Shown here: positions 7,873 to 15,675 of the stretch, in pieces
Layout: every line of letters begins with the position of its first letter
How positions within the stretch are numbered: the first letter of the stretch is position 1
Position numbers and translations under genes: made by a program
IMG/VR virus record: IMGVR_UViG_3300031974_002528
Location: 1-64,000 of that record
Origin: a virus
Direction: 5' to 3' (one strand)
Length of the DNA stretch: 64,000 nt
Notes under the pieces: generated by a model
Databases searched by the model: none
Told to the model about the DNA's origin: nothing
Seen by the model: only the letters and a program-made list of their open reading frames with translations

Positions 7873-8282
7873 TGTCTTGGACATATAACGGTGAGATATT
7901 TGACACATTGCCTGAAGATTATTATGGCTTTGTTTATGTTATCACTGAAAAAGAAACAGACATGAAGTATGTCGGTAAGAAGTTCTTCTACCGAACCAAA
8001 ACCCTCCCCATAACTAAAACCCGCAAACGACGTAAGAAAACTCTAGTGGAGAGCGACTGGAAGACCTACTGTGGTTCCTCAGAGCGCGTGCAAGAGTTGA
8101 TAGAGTCGAAGGGGTTAGACGCCTTTACCCGTGAGATACTTCACCTGTGCAAGACGAAGGGAGACTGTGCATACTATGAAACCAAAGAACAGTTTGACCG
8201 TGAAGTGCTGCTAAGGGACGACTATTACAATGGTATAATTAATTGTAGGATATCGAGAAAGCACTTGAGTGCCAATAAGTGA
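7872..8282 (+). CDS. GIY-YIG-like putative endonuclease
   Basis: 136 residues from ATG 7872 (TAATG overlap); an upstream in-frame start at 7845 would lie inside the zinc-ribbon gene. The N-terminus YGFVYVITEKETDMKYVGKK matches the GIY and YIG strands of the GIY-YIG nuclease fold, with a basic insert (TRKRRKKTL) and a later YYETKEQFDREV segment carrying the candidate catalytic Glu. T4-like phages encode Seg-type homing nucleases of this fold, and marine relatives carry short stand-alone versions. Its position in the nrd operon may reflect a homing history, but activity is unproven. Confidence 0.65.
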   Translation: MSWTYNGEIFDTLPEDYYGFVYVITEKETDMKYVGKKFFYRTKTLPITKTRKRRKKTLVESDWKTYCGSSERVQELIESKGLDAFTREILHLCKTKGDCAYYETKEQFDREVLLRDDYYNGIINCRISRKHLSANK

Positions 8283-8314
8283 AATACTAAATATTTTTAT
8301 GATAGAGGTGATGT

Positions 8315-8764
8315 ATGATTACTGAGCAACAACAGGGTAAGAAGTCTCGCCCTGAACTATATGAAATGCTAGAAAACATTGCGAAAACTTCTTCGAGAAA
8401 GGATAAGATTGATCTAGTGAAGTCGTATGTAGATACGTACCAAGCATTTGCTGATTATCTGCGATGTGTCTTTGACCCCCGCATTAACTTTCTGCTCCCT
8501 GAAAGTAGACCCCCATTTGACCTTGCTGACGAAGAACACGTTCCTTCCACGTGGCACAAGCAGCACATGAAACTAAAATATTTCGTTAAGGGTGGTCCCA
8601 ACGTTCATGAACTTAAAAGGGAAACAATGTTTATTGGCGTTCTGGAATCAGTACATCCCCGCGACGCAGAGATTCTAGTAATGATGCTCGCTAAGAGAAC
8701 TGACTGTAAAGGACTAACTGAGAAAGTCGTAAAGGAAGCGGCACCTCAGTTGTTGCCTGCATAG
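8315..8764 (+). CDS. DUF6433-type conserved phage protein
   Basis: A 149-residue protein. The block INFLLPESRPPFDLADEEH, then LKYFVKGGPNVHELKRETMFIGVLESVHPRDAEILVMMLAKR, is the pattern of the DUF6433 family, widespread in marine T4-like phages and of unknown function. The start is preceded by GAGGTGATGT. A CTAAATA element at 8286-8293 upstream resembles the variant late-promoter sequence described in the findings. An AGGAGG follows the stop codon but no ORF uses it. The family call is from recalled pattern. Confidence 0.7.
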   Translation: MITEQQQGKKSRPELYEMLENIAKTSSRKDKIDLVKSYVDTYQAFADYLRCVFDPRINFLLPESRPPFDLADEEHVPSTWHKQHMKLKYFVKGGPNVHELKRETMFIGVLESVHPRDAEILVMMLAKRTDCKGLTEKVVKEAAPQLLPA

Positions 8765-8844
8765 GAGGATAATCATTACGAGATAACCGTGAGGAACATT
8801 GTTGTTATGGTATGCTAAACTTTAACATTTTTTAGGAGTCGCCT

Positions 8845-9018
8845 ATGGTAACTACAAATCAATTGGAACGATTACGCAAGGACAGCGCTGAGTTACAACA
8901 TTACATTCATAAACTGAATAAGAAAGGTAAAACTACTCTAGCACACAAGGTGGAAAGAAAAAGAGATTATCTTAACGATTATATCTCTGAACTCCAAGAC
9001 TCCCTCACGGTTAATTAA
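8845..9018 (+). CDS. 57-residue coiled-coil protein
   Basis: ATG 8845 to TAA 9018, with TTTTTTAGGAG upstream as ribosome site. The product is highly charged and helical (QLERLRKDSAELQHYIHKL ... HKVERKRDYLNDYISELQDSL) with heptad spacing and no Cys. It resembles small coiled-coil proteins scattered through T4-like early regions; function unknown. It is the last gene before the hairpin terminator at 9041. The 80-base gap upstream contains an extended -10-like TGGTATGCT at 8808-8816 without a good -35. Confidence 0.6.
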   Translation: MVTTNQLERLRKDSAELQHYIHKLNKKGKTTLAHKVERKRDYLNDYISELQDSLTVN

Positions 9019-9040
9019 AGGAAGGTGATCCTATCTCGTG

Positions 9041-9070
9041 CCCCCACTTCGGTGGGGGTATCGTCTATTT
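9041..9070 (+). terminator. TTCG-tetraloop hairpin, intrinsic terminator
   Basis: CCCCCAC (9041-9047), loop TTCG, GTGGGGG (9052-9058): a perfect 7-bp GC-rich stem capped by the stabilising UUCG-type loop. A T-rich but interrupted tail (TATCGTCTATTTTA) follows. It closes the nrd-containing unit immediately before a new promoter. Confidence 0.7.
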
Positions 9071-9076
9071 TATGGC

Positions 9077-9104
9077 TTGACATTTTGTATAAATTCATTA
9101 AAAT
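9077..9104 (+). promoter_or_regulatory. sigma70-like promoter for the FmdB-like/phoH unit
   Basis: Perfect TTGACA (9077-9082), 16-base spacer, TAAAAT (9099-9104), about 30 bases before the ATG at 9134. A TATAAATT (9088-9095, one mismatch to the T4 late box) is embedded in the spacer, so additional late use is possible. It may drive the whole phoH-lysozyme-glycan block. Confidence 0.7.
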
Positions 9105-9133
9105 AAGAGCTATCGTTGCCCAGTGGGAATATT

Positions 9134-9367
9134 ATGCCAACATATGATGTAAAAACTAAGGATGGAGAAGAGAAAGAAGTATTCTGTTCTATCTCTACAA
9201 TGGAAGAAAATGTTAAATCAGGAGAATGGCAACTCATACATAGAAATTCTTCTGCTAATCTAGTCACTGGGGTTGGTGGTACACTCTCCAAAGCACCTGA
9301 TGGTTATAAAGATTTATTAAAGAACATTAAGAAGAACTCAGGTCGCGGCAACACCATCAAAGTATGA
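9134..9367 (+). CDS. Small MPTY-type protein, FmdB-like N-terminus without zinc ribbon
   Basis: 77 residues from ATG 9134, preferred over 9116 because of the GTGGGAA ribosome site and the family-typical start MPTYDVK. Marine T4-like phages carry this family, with an FmdB-like N-terminus, a middle helix (SISTMEENVKSGEW) and a C-terminal GYKDLLKNIKKNSGRGNTIK tail. The CxxC zinc knuckles of true FmdB regulators are absent; only one Cys is present. Function unknown. Its stop overlaps the phoH start (ATGA), so it is translated together with PhoH. Confidence 0.6.
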   Translation: MPTYDVKTKDGEEKEVFCSISTMEENVKSGEWQLIHRNSSANLVTGVGGTLSKAPDGYKDLLKNIKKNSGRGNTIKV

Positions 9368-10074
9368 CACAAACAAAAAGACATAGACAAGAGTCTAACT
9401 TTAAAATCCGTATAGATAATCTTTGCACCTTCGATCCGTTAACCAATAATCAGCAAGTAGCATGGGATGAATGGAAAGACGGACATCACCTCGTACTCAA
9501 TGGTAGCGCAGGAACAGGAAAAACTTTTACTGCATTATATCTAGCATTGCAAGATGTACTAGATAAGAGTACTCCATGGGAAAAGGTGGTCCTCGTTCGC
9601 TCAGTAGTTGCTACTCGCGACATGGGTTTCCTCCCAGGAACCGCTGACGAAAAACTTGCGCCGTTCATAGCACCCTACATTGGGATATGCGACGACCTAT
9701 TCAACTTCGGTGGAAGTTATCAACAGTTGGTAGAGCAACGTATCATTGAGTTCTACTCAACTTCCTATATAAGAGGTACGACTTTTGATAACAGCATTAT
9801 CATTGTAGATGAGATGCAGAATCTGACGTTCCATGAACTGGACTCAGTGATTACAAGGGTCGGACTGGACTCTCGCATAATCTTCGCGGGAGATTTTTAT
9901 CAGTCGGATTTTACGAAACAATCTGATAGGAATGGTATACAAGAGTTCCTATCTATAATAGAAGTAATGAAGAATTTTTCAATAATTGAGTTTGGTTGGG
10001 AAGATATCATTCGTTCTGATTTTGTGCGTGATTACATAATGACAAAAGAAATGCTTTCTAGGAGCAATCAATGA
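9364..10074 (+). CDS. phoH: PhoH-like P-loop ATPase
   Basis: A 236-residue ATPase. Walker A is GSAGTGKT (residues 47-54) and Walker B is SIIIVDEMQN (about 143-152), with the family segment VLVRSVVATRDMGFLPG between them and an arginine-bearing DSRIIFAGDFYQSD sensor region. PhoH proteins are cytoplasmic ATPases related to helicase superfamily 1 and are common in marine phages. They are linked by name to phosphate starvation, but the biochemical role is unsettled and may be RNA-related. No Pho box is visible upstream. The stop overlaps the lysozyme start by ATGA. Confidence 0.92.
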   Translation: MTQTKRHRQESNFKIRIDNLCTFDPLTNNQQVAWDEWKDGHHLVLNGSAGTGKTFTALYLALQDVLDKSTPWEKVVLVRSVVATRDMGFLPGTADEKLAPFIAPYIGICDDLFNFGGSYQQLVEQRIIEFYSTSYIRGTTFDNSIIIVDEMQNLTFHELDSVITRVGLDSRIIFAGDFYQSDFTKQSDRNGIQEFLSIIEVMKNFSIIEFGWEDIIRSDFVRDYIMTKEMLSRSNQ

Positions 10075-10517
10075 ACAGAGAAGCAGTATACGAGCAACTT
10101 AAGATCGACGAAGGAGTAGAATATGAAATCTACAACGATCACCTCGGTTACGCCACGTTTGGAGTTGGTCACCTTGTCCTCGAAAGTGACCCAGAGCACG
10201 GACAACCAATTGGTACTCGAATCTCGGAAGAAAGAGTTAAGGAGTGTTTCGAGCACGACCTCGATCTCGCCATCGGAGAGTGTGAGCACCTATACGGAAA
10301 AGGGAACTTTGGAGACCTACCCGATGAGGTCCAGCAGATCTTGGTTAATATGATGTTCAACATGGGAAGGACGCGACTAAGTAAGTTTAAGAACTTTAAT
10401 GCCGCGATCGCTGACCATGATTGGAAGAAGGCAGCAGTCGAAGGTAGAGATAGTCTTTGGTATCGTCAGGTTACTAATAGAGCGGAACGTTTAATGACAA
10501 GAATGGAAAACGTCTAA
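10071..10517 (+). CDS. T4-type lysozyme (endolysin), GH24
   Basis: A 148-residue muramidase that cleaves the MurNAc-GlcNAc bond of host peptidoglycan. The catalytic triad follows T4 lysozyme exactly in spacing: E14 (IDEGVEYEIY), D23 (YNDHLGY) and T29 (ATFGVGH), against E11, D20 and T26. The C-terminal NMMFNMGRTRLSKFKNF and SLWYRQVTNRAERL motifs are family hallmarks. No signal peptide is present, so release needs a holin, which I could not identify in the window. It is coupled to phoH by ATGA overlap and would act with the spanins at 950-1682. Confidence 0.92.
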   Translation: MNREAVYEQLKIDEGVEYEIYNDHLGYATFGVGHLVLESDPEHGQPIGTRISEERVKECFEHDLDLAIGECEHLYGKGNFGDLPDEVQQILVNMMFNMGRTRLSKFKNFNAAIADHDWKKAAVEGRDSLWYRQVTNRAERLMTRMENV

Positions 10518-10532
10518 AAGGCAAACTTTGCT

Positions 10533-12059
10533 ATGAAACATTATTATGGAGTTGGTGGTGAGATGCTGCACGATTCAGGCATCACCATCATCGATGACAA
10601 AGGTAACATAAAGTTTGCCACTTTATACGAAAGGTTTTCTGGCAGGAAACACGACGGATGTCCTAGTCAAGAATTCCTTAGTGAGTATTGGAATCAATAC
10701 GAAAACTGCGAAGCAGTAATGAACGAGAACTGGAAGTACAGACTCGAGTTTCGCAATAACTTTACTGACGAATCAAAAAGGGATATGCCCCATCGCTGGG
10801 ATCTCAATCGAGATTGGTGGGGCAGGCATCCATCTGCTCGTCCAGAACTACGATACACCGATCATCACATAGCACACGCAGCAGCGGCATTCGCTACAAG
10901 ACCAAAGCATTTTGACAAAGAAGATTGCGTCATCGTTACCATTGATGGCGTAGGCGAGATGCGCAGTAGTGCTACTTACGATCACAACTTCAATTTGATT
11001 GAAGAAACCAACTTCCCTAAGTCTCTCGGATATTTGTATGCTAACTTCACAGACAGTATACAAGGATTGAAATCTAACGAGGACGAATACGTTGTCATGG
11101 GTTTATCCTGTTACGGCGAACCTACTGCTTGGGAGTCGGCATACGAAATGTTCAAATGTATTCCTGAATGGACCATGGAAGATCAGGATGGACTCGAGAA
11201 CATTCATTGGCAGTGGAAATACAAAATGAAGAGACTGTTCTTGAACAAGTTGATCAAACATTTGTATACATCCACTAAAAATAAAGAAGATGCAGCTGCC
11301 TCACTACAAAGAATGACTGAAGAAGTCATTTATGATTACATGAAGTCTGCTAGAAAGCACGGTAGTAAGTTGTGCTATAGCGGAGGTGTCGCGCAAAATA
11401 TCATGGCGAACAATCGCTTCCGCGAGTTATTCGATGATGTTTGGATTGACCTGAATCCTGGCGACGGTGGTGCCTCTTTGGGTGCCGCCGCATATTATTA
11501 TATGCAGGATACTGGTGCTGACAGAATCAACTGGGAGCATCCGTTCTTGGGTTATGATATTACTGGCGACCTTGACCCAGAAGTTGTAGTGAAGTATATC
11601 ATGGAACATAAAGTTGCTGGCGTGGCAAATGGTCCTGCTGAGTTTTCGTATCGCGCATACGGGAACCGTTCTCTTATCGCTGATGTACGGTATGACGTCA
11701 AAGATACTGTCAACGAAATAAAACAGCGACAGAAGTTCCGTCCCTTCGCACCAGCAATCTTAGCAGAACATGCCGAGGAATACTTTGACGGACATATGAA
11801 TGAATGGATGCAGTATACTGCTCAGGCAAAACACGACTATTCTTCAGTGACTCACGTTGATGGGTCGGGGAGAGTACAATTAGTCCCTGAAAACTCCAAA
11901 ACAGTTTTCCGTCAAATCTTGGAATGCTATTACGAAAAGACAGGCATTCCGATGCTATTAAACACCTCTCTTAACATCCGCGGCAAACCCATGGTCAACA
12001 ATATAGATGACGCATGGCGTTTCGAAGACAAGTATAACGTCAAAGTCTTCACGTCATGA
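10533..12059 (+). CDS. NodU/CmcH-family carbamoyltransferase
   Basis: A 508-residue enzyme of the O-carbamoyltransferase family, which moves a carbamoyl group from carbamoyl phosphate, via carbamoyl-AMP, onto a sugar or antibiotic hydroxyl. The N-terminal ASKHA/TsaD-like domain has the metal motif HHIAHAAAAF (about residues 111-120), DGVGE, and a KLCYSGGVAQNIMANNR loop. The C-terminal domain has RPFAPAILAE and the TGIPMLLNTSLNIRGKPM motif. A single gene of near-normal length (usual 550-600). It opens the coupled glycan block; the next gene starts inside its stop codon (ATGA). It probably decorates the glycan made by the neighbours, but a nucleobase substrate cannot be excluded. Confidence 0.88.
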   Translation: MKHYYGVGGEMLHDSGITIIDDKGNIKFATLYERFSGRKHDGCPSQEFLSEYWNQYENCEAVMNENWKYRLEFRNNFTDESKRDMPHRWDLNRDWWGRHPSARPELRYTDHHIAHAAAAFATRPKHFDKEDCVIVTIDGVGEMRSSATYDHNFNLIEETNFPKSLGYLYANFTDSIQGLKSNEDEYVVMGLSCYGEPTAWESAYEMFKCIPEWTMEDQDGLENIHWQWKYKMKRLFLNKLIKHLYTSTKNKEDAAASLQRMTEEVIYDYMKSARKHGSKLCYSGGVAQNIMANNRFRELFDDVWIDLNPGDGGASLGAAAYYYMQDTGADRINWEHPFLGYDITGDLDPEVVVKYIMEHKVAGVANGPAEFSYRAYGNRSLIADVRYDVKDTVNEIKQRQKFRPFAPAILAEHAEEYFDGHMNEWMQYTAQAKHDYSSVTHVDGSGRVQLVPENSKTVFRQILECYYEKTGIPMLLNTSLNIRGKPMVNNIDDAWRFEDKYNVKVFTS

Positions 12060-12643
12060 ACATCTGGATGATCGTTGTATCAAGCGATCCTAAGTCAGAA
12101 TACTATTCCTCCATGTGCCTTGACCAATGGCACAATTTAGGTTATACTATTATAAAGAAGGAAGGTACAACACCTTCAACTCTCGGTAACGATCTGCCAT
12201 TTGCTGACAGAAAGTTTAATGGTAACAAGTTTACCGAAATAGAAAAAGCGATTTGGTACAGTCACTATAATCTATGGAAGCAGGTAAAGCAACCGACTTA
12301 CATCATAGAACACGACACTTATCCGTATAAGAAGATACCAAAGTTTGAAGAACAAATTGGATTCTTTTCAACTTTTCCTCGCAATGATAATGCTTGGAGA
12401 AAACGAGTAGAAAGTATCTCGCCAGGATCTGGTTACTTTGTGAACAGAACCAGCGCAAGCATACTTCGCGATTGGGCGGTTGCCAAACCAATCACTGAGA
12501 ACGTTGACGGATTCTTGTATCAAACTGCAAAAAGATTACTAAATCAAACTGAGGAAGAGTTTGAACCCAATCAGTTAAAGTTTGCCAGTTGCTTCCAGTT
12601 AGTGAACTATGCGGTTGGTACATCTGCGGAACATAATGTATGA
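12056..12643 (+). CDS. GT25-like glycosyltransferase (first of four)
   Basis: 195 residues. The core EKAIWYSHYNLWKQ followed by YIIEHDTYPYKK matches the GT25 (LPS beta-galactosyl / procollagen galactosyltransferase) pattern of a substrate helix followed by an acidic metal motif, here EHD rather than EDD. The GSGYFVNRTSASILRDW segment corresponds to the family's G-AY-I-----A-L region. It shares this core with the proteins at 15672, 17817 and 18548. Donor and acceptor are unknown. ATGA overlaps on both sides place it in a coupled operon with the carbamoyltransferase. Confidence 0.68.
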   Translation: MNIWMIVVSSDPKSEYYSSMCLDQWHNLGYTIIKKEGTTPSTLGNDLPFADRKFNGNKFTEIEKAIWYSHYNLWKQVKQPTYIIEHDTYPYKKIPKFEEQIGFFSTFPRNDNAWRKRVESISPGSGYFVNRTSASILRDWAVAKPITENVDGFLYQTAKRLLNQTEEEFEPNQLKFASCFQLVNYAVGTSAEHNV

Positions 12644-13443
12644 AGCGAGCAATCTATCAAGTAGCAGTCGGACCACAGTCGAAACTGTACAAATATTGCG
12701 TTGCGAGTGTGAAGGCATATGCCGAGAGTATTGGCGTCGACCACATTGTACAAACTCAACCGAAGTTATGGATTAAACCTGATCCGTTTACTGGGCAACG
12801 TAGCAAAGAGTCGTACGAAAAGTATGGCGGTTTCTTGCCAATCTTTGAGAAGGAGAACGTCTTTGAACACTTTAAGGATTATGACCAAGTTGCAGTTATC
12901 GACGCAGATATTTTTATCAAACCTGATGCACCCGATGTATTCACTGACGTCAGTACCGATTATCACTTCGCTGCTCAGTTTGAGCGCGAACTACCAGTAA
13001 ACGAAAGATACAGTCGACAGATTAATAACTACTCGCGCGAGCAGTTGACTAACTCAGTTTGTAAGCAGTTTGACTGGGACTTCAATCACCCCCATGGGGG
13101 CGAGTTCTTTAACTCAGGTATGATCGTTTATAACTGCGACAAGATGCTTGAGGTTCTTGGTAACACAACGCCAAAACAGTTTATGAATCGCACATACTTC
13201 CGAGACTTCATAGACGGCATTGGTCCATTCCGCTGGCAAACTGATCAGATCATGCTAAACTATTGGGCGAAGAAAGACAACCTGTCTATTCAACACGTTG
13301 ATTGGAAGTTTAATGCACTTTTTAGTGCGCTAGAGAAAGGTAAGATTGCCGAAGCGCATTTCGTTCACTTCTTTATGCGACACAAGTTGCCTAATAACGG
13401 AGAGAACATTGAAGAATTGGCAGAAGCAATTGCTACAATATGA
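12640..13443 (+). CDS. GT-A glycosyltransferase with DAD motif, copy 1 of tandem pair
   Basis: A 267-residue cytoplasmic protein without a signal or membrane segment. The metal/nucleotide-sugar motif is VIDADIFIKP (DxD), preceded by LPIFEKENVFEHF and followed by GGEFFNSGMIVYN and FRWQTDQIMLNYW. Together these are the layout of GT8-like nucleotide-diphospho-sugar transferases. The adjacent gene at 13440 is a clear paralogue (both begin with IYQVAVGPQSKLY), so the pair arose by tandem duplication. Donor sugar not predictable. It is coupled by ATGA on both sides. Confidence 0.75.
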   Translation: MKRAIYQVAVGPQSKLYKYCVASVKAYAESIGVDHIVQTQPKLWIKPDPFTGQRSKESYEKYGGFLPIFEKENVFEHFKDYDQVAVIDADIFIKPDAPDVFTDVSTDYHFAAQFERELPVNERYSRQINNYSREQLTNSVCKQFDWDFNHPHGGEFFNSGMIVYNCDKMLEVLGNTTPKQFMNRTYFRDFIDGIGPFRWQTDQIMLNYWAKKDNLSIQHVDWKFNALFSALEKGKIAEAHFVHFFMRHKLPNNGENIEELAEAIATI

Positions 13444-14237
13444 AAAAGTTAATCTATCAGGTTGCGGTTGGACCACAATCTAAACTCTACGAACACTGTA
13501 TTCAGTCAGCAGCAGAATATGCTGAGAAGGTTGGCGCGGATCACATCGTTCAACGCCAACCTATCCTGCGCATCGCTCCCGATGTGTTCCGCACTGATCG
13601 CGAAGGTAAGTGTGGCGGTTGGAAGAAGTTGGGTTATCTACCTATCTTTGAAAAAGAAAATGCGTTCAATTACTTTGATGAATATGATCAGATTTTGATC
13701 CTCGACGCAGATATCTACATTCGCCCAACCGCATCTTGTATCTTTAAAGAACTTGAACCTGAGTATGCTTTCGGTGGTGTGTGCGAGTGTGATATGCCAA
13801 TCACTGGCGAACACTCGATCAAGATCAAAAACTATTCTCATATGCAGTATCAAAAGGTCACATCTCAAATAACGGGTTGGCGATACTCTGACTGGGGTGG
13901 TCTTGAGTTTTTTAACATGGGAATGATGCTATTAAATACTGCAACTATAAAACCATTTCTACGTGGACAATCGCCACGTGAGTTTTTGATGCGTCCTGAG
14001 TTCCAAGACATGCTTGATGGCGTTGGATACTATAAGTGGTCCACCGATCAGACTCTACTCAACTACTGGTTGAAGAAAGACAAGATACCAGTTAAGCATC
14101 TTGATTGGAAATACAATGGACTCTACGGTTCACTTTGGGGCGATAACATTGAGAAGTGCGACTTCATACACTTTTATCTGAAAGATAAGTTGCCTCAGAA
14201 CGGCGAGAACGTAGAAGCGTTGATGGAAAAAATATGA
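13440..14237 (+). CDS. GT-A glycosyltransferase with DAD motif, copy 2 of tandem pair
   Basis: 265 residues, collinear with the preceding protein throughout. It has IYQVAVGPQSKLYEHC at the start, LPIFEKENAFNYF, the DxD motif ILDADIYIRP, GGLEFFNMGMMLLN, YKWSTDQTLLNYW, and a shared C-terminus ending in LPQNGENVEALMEKI. Divergence between copies is considerable, so they probably have different acceptor or donor specificities rather than being redundant. It starts and ends with ATGA overlaps. Confidence 0.75.
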   Translation: MKKLIYQVAVGPQSKLYEHCIQSAAEYAEKVGADHIVQRQPILRIAPDVFRTDREGKCGGWKKLGYLPIFEKENAFNYFDEYDQILILDADIYIRPTASCIFKELEPEYAFGGVCECDMPITGEHSIKIKNYSHMQYQKVTSQITGWRYSDWGGLEFFNMGMMLLNTATIKPFLRGQSPREFLMRPEFQDMLDGVGYYKWSTDQTLLNYWLKKDKIPVKHLDWKYNGLYGSLWGDNIEKCDFIHFYLKDKLPQNGENVEALMEKI

Positions 14238-14956
14238 ACATATTATTGACAGGGACTAGAGGGTATCGCCCAGGATTTATTGGCGGCAACTTCCTCCGGA
14301 TGTACAAAGACAAATATAATATCTTTGAGTATGACGGCGACATCCGAAACTTTGACGTCAATATGTTCGACTATGACATGGTTGTACACCTTGCGGCACT
14401 CGCAGGTGTTCGTCGTTCTCACGAGATCCCAACTGAGTTTTGGGATGTCAACGTAAAAGCATCACAACTAATCTTTAAGCAGTGTGAAGCACAGCGGATT
14501 CCGATTATATATGCCTCTTCCTCTTCTATCTACGAGTGGTGGTTGTCGCCATACGCCAGTACCAAGTGGTTCATGGAATGTATCGCACCTTCTAACGCAT
14601 TAGGGTTGAGGTTCCATACAGTCTATGGACCCAATAGTCGTACTGATATGCTGTATGATAAGTTGTTAAAAAAAGATGTGACTTATATCACTAACCACCT
14701 TCGCGATTGGACTCATGTGGAGGATGTTTGTGACGCTATAGATATCTGTATACAAAACTTTAATGAGTTGAAGCAACACGTTGCGATTGACGTTGGCAAC
14801 GGTGAACCAGTTTCTGTTAGGCAACTTGCCGATAAAGTTTGGCCAGGAAATAACTTACCTACAAGGCAAGTAACAGGAGAACGAGAAGTCACCTGCGCTG
14901 ATCCTACCATACTAAAACAATACGGTTGGCAACCGAAACATCATATTTTGGATTGA
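14234..14956 (+). CDS. NAD-dependent nucleotide-sugar epimerase/dehydratase (short)
   Basis: A 240-residue extended SDR. It has an N-terminal Rossmann motif with an unusual glycine loop (TGTRGYRPGFIGG), VVHLAALAGVRRS, a SSSSIY serine strand, catalytic YASTK, and a later RDWTHVEDVCDA motif typical of the GalE/WcaG group. It is shorter than usual (about 310-340), lacking part of the C-terminal substrate domain. It probably converts a nucleotide sugar that feeds the neighbouring transferases. It starts by ATGA overlap with the glycosyltransferase upstream. Confidence 0.82.
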   Translation: MNILLTGTRGYRPGFIGGNFLRMYKDKYNIFEYDGDIRNFDVNMFDYDMVVHLAALAGVRRSHEIPTEFWDVNVKASQLIFKQCEAQRIPIIYASSSSIYEWWLSPYASTKWFMECIAPSNALGLRFHTVYGPNSRTDMLYDKLLKKDVTYITNHLRDWTHVEDVCDAIDICIQNFNELKQHVAIDVGNGEPVSVRQLADKVWPGNNLPTRQVTGEREVTCADPTILKQYGWQPKHHILD

Positions 14957-14958
14957 CT

Positions 14959-15675
14959 ATGTTCGGCACTGAAAAACTTTTTATTCATATTCCCAAAAAC
15001 GCAGGATGTACTATTTTATTTTCTGATGCGTTAAAAGGCAAGTTTTCTCGCATTCATGCACTTCATCATCTTGCCTCACAAGAATACGCAGAAAACATGG
15101 TTAATAAGATGACTGAGATTGAGAATCTCAGTAGTGCGCCGACTGAAGCGGAACTTGGGATTGGACATGCTCGTTGGCGCGACGTTAAACCTTCTTTTCG
15201 CAATTCTATGGATGCTTTCGCAGTTGCGCGTAACCCATGGGATAGGACTGTTTCCCGTTACTTCTTCGCAAAGAAAGTTATTGAAGTAGAGAAGAAGTAT
15301 CCTGTTGGGAAATATAAAATTAATTCTTTCGAGCATTTCCTCGAAGAGTACGATCAATGGATTGGACAGGAATATTTACATCATCGTGCTATTCGATATT
15401 GGGGACCAACCTTAGACTATGTTACCGACACTAAAGGTAATCTCCGTTGCGACATTATTCGATTTGAAGAACTGAATAAAGATCTAGAGGCATATTTCAA
15501 TATACCTAAGATGACTCGCGCGAGGAATGTCACTGCGTTAAATAAAGGCACATATAAAGATCTTTACACGCCGCATACTATTCAACTAATTGCCGACTGG
15601 TACAAAGAAGATATTGACTTTTGGGGTTATGATTTCGATACTGGTGCAACGCGCAATTACTGGGCGAAGAAATGA
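14959..15675 (+). CDS. Sulfotransferase family protein
   Basis: 238 residues from ATG 14959, two bases after the epimerase stop; an in-frame start at 14926 would overlap the epimerase. The PAPS-binding 5'-phosphosulfate loop is FIHIPKNAGCTI and the 3'-phosphate motif is AVARNPWDRTVSRYFF, both placed as in carbohydrate sulfotransferases (Sulfotransfer_2 type). It would transfer sulfate from PAPS to a glycan hydroxyl. No membrane anchor, unlike Golgi relatives. With the carbamoyltransferase and methyltransferase it suggests decoration of a sugar chain. Confidence 0.8.
   Translation: MFGTEKLFIHIPKNAGCTILFSDALKGKFSRIHALHHLASQEYAENMVNKMTEIENLSSAPTEAELGIGHARWRDVKPSFRNSMDAFAVARNPWDRTVSRYFFAKKVIEVEKKYPVGKYKINSFEHFLEEYDQWIGQEYLHHRAIRYWGPTLDYVTDTKGNLRCDIIRFEELNKDLEAYFNIPKMTRARNVTALNKGTYKDLYTPHTIQLIADWYKEDIDFWGYDFDTGATRNYWAKK

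Noticed and set aside
8765-8844. AGGAGG after the DUF6433 stop as evidence of a small gene
   Set aside because: No ATG, GTG or TTG start with an open frame follows at suitable spacing; only a weak extended -10-like sequence is present.
10533-12059. Carbamoyltransferase as a tRNA threonylcarbamoyl (TsaD) enzyme
   Set aside because: The length and C-terminal domain with the GIPMLLNTSLNIRGKP motif are those of NodU/CmcH O-carbamoyltransferases; TsaD proteins are about 340 residues and lack it.
13089-13100. 12-base perfect palindrome CCCCCATGGGGG
   Set aside because: It encodes the HPHGGEF segment of a glycosyltransferase with normal codons; nothing suggests a regulatory role.
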